The position numbers were made by a program, and so were the translations under genes. Shown piece after piece: positions 54,871-64,000 of a DNA stretch of 64,000 bases. Below the pieces are notes generated by a model that saw only the letters and a program-made list of their open reading frames with translations, had not been told where the DNA came from and did not search any database. Source of the DNA: Anastatus disparis. Lineage: Eukaryota > Arthropoda > Insecta > Hymenoptera > Eupelmidae. Where the stretch lies: positions 5,562,001 to 5,626,000 of the forward strand of contig JAFFSR010000249.1 of the NCBI GenBank assembly GCA_017163975.1. Direction: 5' to 3'. How positions within the stretch are numbered: position 1 is the first letter of the stretch; every line of letters starts with the position of its first letter.

Positions 54871-57130
54871 TAGACAGTTGCGTGTTTTCATATTCCTTAA
54901 GTTCTATCTAACCTAATGAGGTCTTATAGGGCTTATTTTTTAGCTTAAGACTTATATAATCAAATCGCAATAGTTAAGTTTACAAAAAATAGCCCAGCTT
55001 TAATTGCGATTCTGTGATGTTCAAAATTCGTATGAAACAAAAATCAAGAGTCGGTTTCCCATGAGATTTCTTATACTGAAACTTTGAATAATCACTAAAA
55101 AATGCCATAAATTTATAGTTCTTTACTTTAAAATAAAGCACGATTTTTGATTTTTACGATATCAATTTTCTAACGTAAATTATTCTATTTACAAGATTTT
55201 TTTTAGACAGTTGCATGTTTTCATATTTCTTGAGTTCTATCTAACCGAATGAGGTTTTATAGTGCTTATTTCTTAGCTTAAGACTTATATAATTAATTCG
55301 CAATAGTTAAGATTACGAAAAATTAGCCCAGCTTTAATTACGATTCTGTAATGTTCAAAATTCGTATGAAACCAATATCAAGAGTCGGTTTCCCTTGAGA
55401 TTTCTCATACTAAAATGTTGAATGATCACTGAATAATGCCATAAATTTATAGTTTTTTACTATAGAATAAAGCAGAATTTTCGATTTTTACGATATTAAT
55501 CTTCTAACCTGAAATATTCTACCTACAAGATTTTTTTTAGATAGTTGCGTGTTTTCATATTTCTCGAGTTCTATCTAACCGAATGAGGTTTTATAGAGCT
55601 TATTTTTTAGCTTAAGGCTTATAAAATGAAATCGCAATTGTTAAGTTTACGAAAAATAGCCCAGCTTTAATTGCGATTCTGTAATGTTTAAAATTCGTAT
55701 GAAACGAAAATCAAGAGCCGGTGTCCCATGAGATTTCTCATACTGAAACTTTGAATAATCACTGAAAAATGCCATTAATTTAAAGTTTTTTACTTTAAAA
55801 TAAAGCACGATTTTTTATTTTTACGATATCAATTTTCTAACGTGAATTATTCTATTTACACGATTTTTTTTAGACAGTTGCGTGTTTTCATATTTCTTAA
55901 GTTCTATCTAGCCAAATAAGGTGTTATAGGGCTTATTTTTCGGCTTGACTAATATAATTAAATGGCAATAGTTAAGTTTATTAAAAATTAGCCCATCTAT
56001 GATTGCGATTCTGTAATGTTCAAAATTCGTATGAAACCAAAATGAAGAGTCAGATTCCCTTGAGATTTCTCATACTAAAATGTTTAATAATCACTAAAAA
56101 ATGCCATAAATTTATAGTTATTTACTTTAGAATAAAGCACGATTTTTTATTTTTACGATATCAATTTTCTAACGTGAATTATTCTATTTACAAGGTTTCT
56201 TTTAGACAGTTGCGTGTTTTCAGATTTCTCGAGTTCTATCAAACCGAATAAGGTTTTATAGGGCTTATTTTTTAGCTTAAGACTCATAAAATCAAATTGC
56301 AAATGCTAAGTTTACGAAAAATTAGACCATCTATAATTGCGATGCTATAATGTTCAAAATTCGTGTGAAACCAAAATGAAGAGTCGGTTTCCCTTGAGAT
56401 TTCCCATACTAAAATGTTAAATAATCTCTGAAAAATGCCATAAATTTATAGTTTTTTACTATAGAATAAAGCTGAATTTTCGATTTTTACGATATTAATC
56501 TTCTAACCTGAAATATTTTACTTACAAGATTTTTTTTAGACAGTTGCGTGTTTTCATATTTCTCGAGTTCTATCTAACCGAATGAGGTTTTATAGGGCTT
56601 ATTTTTTAGCTTAAGGCTTATATAATCAAATGGCAATAGTTAAGTTTACAAAAGATAGCCCAGCTTTAATTACGATTCTGTAATGTTCAAAATTCGTATG
56701 AAACCAATATCAAGAGTCGGTTTCCCTTGAGATTTCTCATACTAAAATGTTGAATGATCACTAAAAAATGCCATAAATTTATAGTTTTTTACTATAGTAT
56801 AAAGCTGAATTTTCGATTCTCACGATATTAATCTTCTACCCTGAAATATTCTACTTACAAGATTTTTTTTCGTTTTTTTTAGGCAATTGCGTGGTTTCAT
56901 ATTTCTTAAGTTCTACCTAACCGAATGAGATTTTATAGGACTTATTTTTTAGCTCAAGACTCATATAATCAAATCGCTATTCTTTAATTTACGAAAATCT
57001 AGCCGTTCTATAATTGCGATTCTGTTATTTTTAAAACTCTTATTAAACCAAAATCGAAATTCGGTTTTCCATAGGATTGTTTATACTCAAACGTTGAATT
57101 ATCACTTAATAATACTATAAATTTATAGCA
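54871..57130 (+). repeat. 333-bp tandem array, plus orientation
   Basis: The marker 'tagacagttgcgtgttttca' (or variant) starts at 54871, 55204, 55539, 55871, 56203, 56538 and 56880. Each unit continues 'tctaaccgaatgaggtttta', 'cccagctttaattgcgattc' and 'tgccataaatttatag'. Confidence 0.92.
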
Positions 57131-59095
57131 ATCTTATGGAAAAGCGACTTTTTATCTTGGTTCTATAAGAATTTCGAATATTATACTATCGCAATCAGGG
57201 ATTGGTTGATTTTACGTGGACTATTGCGATTTAATAATATAAATATTAGGCAAAATAACGAGTCCTATAAAACCTTATTTGGTTAGATATAACTCGAGAA
57301 ATGTAAAAACATGCCTTCGTCCAAAGAAAATCTTGTAAATACAATATCTGACGTTAGAAAATTGAGATCGTGAGAATTGATATTCGTACTTTATTTTAAA
57401 GTAAAAAAGTATAAATTTATGGTAGTTTCTAGTGATTATTTAACGTTTAAGTATGTAAAATCTCAAGTGAAACCGACACTTAATTTTGGTTTCATACGAA
57501 TTTTGAACATTACAGAATTGCAATTAAAGCTGGGCTATTTTTCGTAAACTTATAACTATTGCCATTTGATTATATAAGTCTTAAGCTGAAAAATAAGCAC
57601 TATAAAACCTCATTCGGTTAGATAGAACTCAAGAAATATGAAAACACGCAACTGTCTAAAAAAAATTTTGTAAGTAGAATATTTCAGGGTAGAAGATTAT
57701 TATCGTAAAAATCGAAAATTCTGCTATATTCTATAGTAAAAAACTATAAATTTATGGCATATTTCAGTGATTATTTAACATTTTAGTATAAGAAATCTCA
57801 TGGGAAACCGAATCCTCATTTTGGTTTCATACGAATTTTGAACATTACAGAATCGCAATTATAGATGGCCTAACTTTTCGTAAACTTAACATTTGCGATT
57901 TCATTTTATAAGTCTTAAGCTAAAAGATAAGCCCTATAAAACCTCATTCGGTTAGATAGAACTTAAGAAATATAAAAACACGCAACTGTCTGAAAAAATC
58001 TTGTAAATAGAATAATTCACGTTAGAAAATTCATATCGTAAAAATAAAAAATCGTGCTTTATTTTAAAGTGAAGAACTATAAATATATGGCATTTTTTAG
58101 TGATTATTCAAAGTTTCAGTATAAGAAATCTCATGGGGAACCGACTCTTGATTTTTGTTTTATACGAATTTTAAACATTACAGAATCGCAATTAAAGCTG
58201 GGCTATTATTCGTAAACTTAACTATTGCGATTTGATTATATAAGTCTTAAGCTAAAAAATAAGCCTTATAAGACCTCATTCGGTTAGATGGAACTTAAAA
58301 AATAAGAAAACACGCAACTGTCTAAAAAAAATCTTGTAAGTAGAATATTTCAGGTTAAAAGACTTATATCGTAAAAATCGAAAATTCTGCTTTATTCTAT
58401 TGTAAAAAACTATAAATTTATGGCATTTTTCAGTGATCATTCAACATTTTAGTATAAGAAATCTCAAGGAAAACCGACTCTTGATATTGGTTTCATACGA
58501 ATTTTAAACATTACAAAATCGCAATCATAGATGGGCTAATTTTTCGTAAACTTAACTATTGCTATTTGATTATACACTGAGAGAAAATTCATGCCAATAG
58601 AGCATGTAGTCTACGTATCCAAAGTTAGTAAGTAATATCCTATGTTTTAATAACAGCGCCATCTACTCTTACGAGGTTTGTGCTATCCAAAAACTGTTTG
58701 TTTACATGCTTTAGTAGCTCCCCACTCTAATATCCTTCGATAGCTAGCGCTGTATCCTCTCATGGAACGTGAAGGAAGTAAACGTGGCTTGTCCACTATT
58801 CTTTCTTTACTGCTAACTATGGCATTCTTCTATTGCTCAAGTCGCCTCCTCTTTTGGGTGGCGACGGGAGCAAACACGGCTGGTCTATATCCAAAATCAT
58901 GTTGCAAATTTCGTTAACGTATTTTCGTAGCGTGAATCTTTTATTTCTTTTCTTTTTTTATGATGGGAGATACGTTATAAATATAACCTGTTAAACTTTT
59001 TAACTTTAAATAATTAATTTTTAACTTATAATTTAATTATTTTAAACCGCTGGGGGGCAGATAAGCATGTACCATTTTACGCCAGAGATATTTCG

Positions 59096-59180
59096 AAGTA
59101 GCGTTGGTCTAGTGCGTAACGTTCGCGCTTTTCCTTTTGAGTACGCGAGTTCAACTCTTGGTTAGAACCACTTTTTTAAA
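59096..59180 (+). ncRNA. tRNA-like (Pol III type) module, left arm
   Basis: 'ggtctagtgcgtaacg' resembles a D-arm/A-box, and 'gcgagttcaactc' resembles a T-loop/B-box (G-TTCAA-C). The spacing is tRNA-like, the module ends 'agaacca', and T runs follow that could stop Pol III. No intact cloverleaf: the acceptor stem does not pair. It is probably a tRNA-derived SINE head or decayed tRNA carried in the arm. Confidence 0.4.
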
Positions 59181-59761
59181 CTTTTTTTTTATTATTTCAA
59201 TAGTTTTTATTGCTTTTTTTTATTTATATTTTTTTTATTTTCTATTTTTTTATTAATTTTAAAATCTATTTTTTCACAAGTTACTTAAAATATGCTCGTT
59301 TTTTTTATTAATATTTTTAAATAAATTATTTCATATAGAAAATAATTTAAAATATTAATAAATAAATAATAGTGATATTTACAATACTATAGTTCAATTT
59401 TGTCTTTATAAACATATTTCAATATACAATATATATTATAACATAAATAATAATAACTCAGTTTTATTTATTTATTGTAATTTATTGTAAATTTTATAAA
59501 CTAAATTATAAATAAATTAAACTATACTATTATAACATAAACATCACTATTATAAAATAAACATCACTATTATTTATTTATCAATATTTGTAATTACTAC
59601 CTATAAAGAATAATTTATTTTTAAAAAATTTTCATTGAAAAAAACAAGCGTACTTGTGAAAAATTAAATTTTAAAATTATTAAGAAAATACAAAATCTAA
59701 AAAAAAAATAAATATAAAAAGGAATAAAAAATATTAAAACAATAAAAAAAAAATTAAAAAA

Positions 59762-59840
59762 AAAGTGACCCTAGCCGAAAGTTGAACTCGCGTACTCAAA
59801 AGGAAAAGCGTGAACGTTACGCACTAGACCAACGCTACTC
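59762..59840 (-). ncRNA. tRNA-like module, right arm
   Basis: The mirror copy of 59096-59180 in the other arm. Here the T-arm reads 'cgag-ttcaact-ttcg', a better four-pair stem than in the left arm. T runs follow on the minus strand. Confidence 0.4.
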
Positions 59841-62800
59841 CGAAATATCTTTGGCGTAAAATCGTACATGCTCATCTGCCCCCCAGCGGTTTAAAATAAT
59901 TAAATTTTAAGTTAAAAATTAATTATTTAAAGTTAAAAAGTTTAACAGGTTATATTTATAACGTATCTCCCTTCATAAAAAAAGAAAAGAAATAAAAGAT
60001 TCACGCTACGAAAATACGTTAAAGAAATTTGCAACATAATTTTGGGTATAGACCAGCCGTGTTTGCTCGCGTCGCCACCCAAAAGAGGAGGCGACTCAAG
60101 CAAACAAAGGATATGAGAGTGGGGAGTCATCGAAGTATACCACGCGAGTCATCAGTGAATGCCGTTCATGCTTTAGTTACTCTCCATACCATCTTTTTTA
60201 GTATAAGGTAATCCAATACTAATAGAGCTTCTCACGGCCTGTCATATTTGTATCAATGTTTTATATGCTCGCATAGATGGCAGCTCGCATGCTCTATTAG
60301 CATGAATTTTCTCTCAGTGTAGTAGCCTCAAGCTAAAAAATAAGCCCTATAAAACCTTATTCGGCTAGACAGAACTTAAGAAATATGAAAACACGCAACT
60401 GTCTAAAAAAAATCTTGTAAATAGAATAATTCACTGTAGAAAATTGATATCATAAAAATCAAAAATTGTGCTTTATTTTGAAGTAAAAAACTATAAATTT
60501 ATGGCATTACTTAGTGATTATTCAAAGTTTCAGTATGAGAAATCTAATGGGACACCGGCTCTTCATTTCCGTTTCATACTAATTTTAAACATTACAGAAT
60601 CGCAATTGAAGCTGGGTTATTTTTCGTAAACTTAACTATTGCGATTTGATTACATAAGTCTTAAGCTAAGAAATGAGCCCTATAAGACCTCATTTGGTTA
60701 GATAGAACTTAAGAAATATGAAAACACGCAACTGTCTAAAAAAAATCTTGTAAGTAGAATGTTTCAGGTTAGAAGATTAATATCGTAAAAATTAAAAATT
60801 CTGCTTTATTCTATAGTAAAAAACTATAAATTAATGGCATTTTTCAGTGATTATTCAAAGTTTCAGTATGAGAAATCTCATGGGACACCGGCTCTTGATT
60901 TTCGTTTCATACGAATTTTAAACATTACAGAATCGCAATTGAAGCTGGGTTATTTTTCGTAAACTTAACTATTGCGATTTGATTATATAAGTCTTAAGCT
61001 AAAAAATAAGCCCTATAAGTCCTCATTCGGTTTGATAAAACTTAAGAAATATGAAAACACGCAACTGTCTAGAAAAAAATCTTGTAAGTAGAATATTTAA
61101 GGTTAGAAAATTAATATCGTAAATATCGAAGATTCTGCTTTATTCTATAGTAAAAAACTATAAATTTATGGCATTTTTCAGTGATCATTCAACATTTTAG
61201 TATGAGAAATCTCATGGGAAACCGACTCTTGATTTTTGTTTTATACGAATTTTAAATATTACAGAATCGCAATTAAAGCTGGGCTATTTTTCGTAAACTC
61301 AACTATTGCAATTTGATTATATAAGTCTTAAGCTAAAAAATAAGCCCTATAAGACCTCATTCGGTTAGATAGAACTCGAGAAATATGAAAACACGCAACT
61401 GTCTAAAAGAAACCTTGTAAATAGAATAATTCACGTTAGAAAATTGATATCGTAAAAATCAAAAATCGTGCTTTATTTTAAAGTAAAGAACTATAAATCT
61501 ATGGCATTATTTAGTGTTAATTCAAAGTTTCAGTGTAAGAAATCTCATGGGGAACCGACTCTTGATTTTTGTTTTATACAAATTTTGAACATTACAGAAT
61601 CGTAATTAAAGCTTGGCTAATTTTTCGTAATCTTAACTATTGCGATTTGATTATATAAGTCTTAAACTAAGAAATAAGCACTATAAAACCTCATTCGGTT
61701 AGATAGAACTTAAGAAATATGAAAACACGCAACTGTCTAAAAAAAATCTTGTAAATAGAATAATTCACGTTAGAAAATTGATATTGTAAAAATCAAAAAT
61801 TGTGCTTTATTTGAAAGTAAAGAACTATAAATTTATGGCATTTTTTAGTGATTATTCAAAGTTTCAGTATAAGAAATCTCATGGGAAACCAACTCTTGAT
61901 TTTTGTTTCATAGGAATTTTGAACATTACATAATCGCAATTAAAGCTTGGCTAATTTTTCGTAAACTTAACTATTGCGATTTGATTATATTAGTCTTAAT
62001 CTAAAAAATAAGCCCTAGAAAACGTCATTCGGTTAGATAGAACTTAAGAAATATGAAAACACGCCACTGTCTAAAAAAATCTTGTAAATACAATATCTCA
62101 CTTTACAGTATTTACCATATTTCCATGTTGATTAGAAATAATTTTATTTCTAAAATCATCCTTAGTTTCTTGATTTATAATTTCCAACCAGGTTATAAAT
62201 AATTAAATTTATTATAACAAAAAATTGGTCCCTCGTTGAGCTTGGTAGCAAAGAAATTCAATTTTACTATTACATTTTCATTAAAAAATTGAAAGTTCTT
62301 GTGTTTTTAGCGTCTGGAGTGAATAATATTTTTATTATTAACATTCGTTTTCTATTAAATATTCATTTCCCTTAAATTATGGATATTTTTCGCATAACTT
62401 ATAATTAATCTTAACTAATTTGATGTTTAATTTTAAAAATAATTTCAGTAATGATGGCATAAATTATAATACGGAATAAGCGCTATGTTAAATTATTTAA
62501 ATTTTTATTTTCATGAAAAAGCAAATTACATAAAATAATGCAACAATTAATCGATATAAAAAAGCTGGATATAATCTTTTAAATATTTACGATTGATTTA
62601 TTCAACCTTTCGTGTCTATTGTTTGAGTATTACGCATAAATTTCTTGCTTAAGATGAGTCTTGCTCGTGGTAAGGGTCGATAAAACACAACATTATTTCA
62701 GTTTTAATTATCTAATTTCATATTTAAAACAATATCTATTTGTTTATTGTACATTATAATTATAATATAATTTATTTATAACGATATCCGTTAGTATTTT

Positions 62801-63343
62801 ATGTTTTTTCAATTGAAATAACGTAAAATACAAAAGAAATCCTGTATCGATGCACAATTTTCAAATTATTTATAAAATCATAAATAAGTGCAATAAATTA
62901 ATTTTACTATAGTAACTTATTTTCTCTTAATTTATTATTAATTATCAAATCATAAAAAATATTTTTTTCAATATTTTTTTTTGACCGATTTAGGGTATTT
63001 TTGAATTTCCCTCTCTGACGCTACCACTATTGGCATCGCATGTTCTAATATAAATATTTTCAATTTTACTAAATTAAAATTAAGTATCATCTATATTCTT
63101 TAATTAATGTTTACTCTAAAGAGATTAATACTCTGAGTGAATACTGATATTTTTATTTTAATAAAAATATCACCTAACCTAAATTAGCATATGTAGCGTA
63201 TAAAACTCGGCTACTGTAGCAGAAAGCGCAGAATATAAAAGTTACTAAAACTCCCTAGATTGCTTTAGCACTCTACTATAGCTAAAGGAAAAAAGTGGGG
63301 GGTGCCGCGTCGAAACTTTCTCTGTAACAACGCTGATAATTAT

Positions 63344-63718
63344 TTCAATATTTATACGCACACATACGTACTCATACACACATACAGATACTTAAATAAA
63401 CCAATGCATATACACAAATATCTACCCATTAACACGAATATATTCACACATACACGTACACATTTGCACATACACACATCCACATTCACATACATACATA
63501 CGCATACATTTACAACATACATATATTATTCAGCAATAATGTACAAACATGAGCACTTACACATGCCTTCACACACATACATACAAATACATAGATACAC
63601 ATGTACATACACTTTCACACATGCACACATACACATAAAAACATACATTTACTCATATGCATATATATAAATATATTTAAACAAATGCATATTCAAAAAT
63701 ACACATACACGCACATAC

Positions 63719-63817
<99 letters not shown>

Positions 63818-63830
63818 TGATTCTCTGTCA
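63344..63830. repeat. (CACATA)-like, (CA)n and (TA)n simple repeats
   Basis: A degenerate 'acacatacata' stretch leads to a pure CA run (about 63721-63762) and a TA run (about 63761-63814). The frames of His/Thr or Ile/Tyr repeats here are artefacts. Confidence 0.9.
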
Positions 63831-64000
63831 AATCGACCCTCAGAAAATTTTTATTTACTAAAAACTTTTTTACACGTTCTTTTCTGTGTTTTGGCTCACT
63901 TAGAATATTTTCAGATCGTTTCCAAACCTATTTTCGGAGTTATAATACATCAAAATTATGCTTTTCCCGAATTTTTGCGATTTTTGACAATTTTCAGGAT
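63831..64000. other. Window edge, nothing recognised
   Basis: A short non-repetitive stretch without a reading frame. Confidence 0.4.

Larger units (their letters stand above)
58575..60319. mobile_element. 1.75-kb TA-flanked foldback element (mariner-like target)
   Basis: The ends are 'cactgagagaaaattcatgc' and its reverse complement, flanked by TA on both sides (58573-58574, 60320-60321). The arms fold over roughly 800 bp each; the middle (about 59200-59760) is very AT-rich. No transposase. The TA duplication and 'CACTGAG' ends suggest Tc1/mariner-type mobilisation, an inference from the target site. It interrupts one 333-bp unit. Confidence 0.85.
57280..62100 (-). repeat. 333-bp tandem array, minus orientation
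   Basis: The reverse-complement marker 'cgcaactgtcta' starts at 57648, 57981, 58313, 60394, 60727, 61060, 61394, 61729 and 62062, with a degenerate one near 57310. Subtracting the 1747 bp of the inserted element and its TA duplication, the 58313-60394 interval becomes 334 bp, so phase is kept across it. Confidence 0.92.
53617..63343. mobile_element. Giant (9.7-kb) foldback element
   Basis: The outer ends pair: 'atcagcgttgttacag' near 53618 with 'ctgtaacaacgctgat' near 63342. Continuous homology covers about 1.24 kb on each side (53617-54860 against 62100-63343), including 'gtggtagcgtcagagaggga' and 'cacttttttcctttagctat'. Inside, each arm is a tandem array of a 333-bp unit, plus orientation on the left (seven copies) and minus on the right (about ten), meeting at about 57130-57280. 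This is the layout of Drosophila FB elements, but larger. No ORF of note. One right-arm unit is interrupted by another element (58575-60319). Confidence 0.85.

Noticed and set aside
63302..63831. ORFs of His/Thr/Tyr repeats at the right edge
   Set aside because: Products of degenerate CACATA, CA and TA repeats.

Overview
The window looks like a stretch of AT-rich metazoan, probably insect, heterochromatin or other transposon-dense DNA. This rests on GT-AG introns, long (TC)n and (TA)n microsatellites, and a mix of non-LTR, copia, gypsy, hAT, Polinton-type, Helitron and TIR elements. A hymenopteran or similar arthropod would fit, but no host gene that could fix the species was recognised. There are no rRNA genes, canonical tRNA genes, CRISPR arrays or bacterial operons. 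Essentially everything that can be named is mobile DNA or satellite.

Layout: (1) 1-2.6 kb is AT-rich spacer with a foldback MITE. (2) 2.74-8.01 kb is a near full-length CR1/Jockey-type non-LTR retrotransposon with an intact ORF1 (PHD-like finger, coiled coil, FP-like C-terminus) and ORF2 (endonuclease, reverse transcriptase). It lies between two (TC)n tracts. (3) 8.2-14.7 kb holds small foldbacks, a five-exon decayed hAT transposase and a 90-bp tandem array. (4) 16.1-20.0 kb holds (TA)n tracts, a minisatellite, a 2.1-kb foldback and an 81-bp array. (5) 20.9-27.9 kb holds a 5'-truncated non-LTR tail, a badly decayed copia element, an apparently identical-armed 1.46-kb palindrome and a copia-type LTR. 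(6) 28.1-31.2 kb is an internally deleted gypsy element on the minus strand. (7) 33.2-37.6 kb is a Polinton-type family B DNA polymerase pseudogene on the minus strand, broken by a TTAA-flanked MITE and by a 2.1-kb satellite-filled TIR element. (8) 38.65-51.81 kb is a Helitron with recognisable ends and a Rep-helicase gene. It is itself interrupted by a 5'-truncated non-LTR element with an intact reverse transcriptase and by a 3.88-kb TIR transposon. That transposon has about 560-bp, almost identical TIRs and an intact three-exon gene. (9) 53.6-63.3 kb is a 9.7-kb foldback whose arms are built from a 333-bp tandem repeat. One of its repeat units is interrupted by a TA-flanked 1.75-kb foldback that carries tRNA-like modules.

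The best candidate for a new active system is the TIR transposon at 47738-51617, with an unbroken 682-codon spliced reading frame and near-identical ends. The most unusual architectural feature is the density of inverted-repeat elements: about eleven, from 0.35 to 9.7 kb, several of them nested. The nesting gives a relative age order: Polinton polymerase before its MITE and satellite element; Helitron before its two passengers; 333-bp foldback before the TA-flanked foldback.
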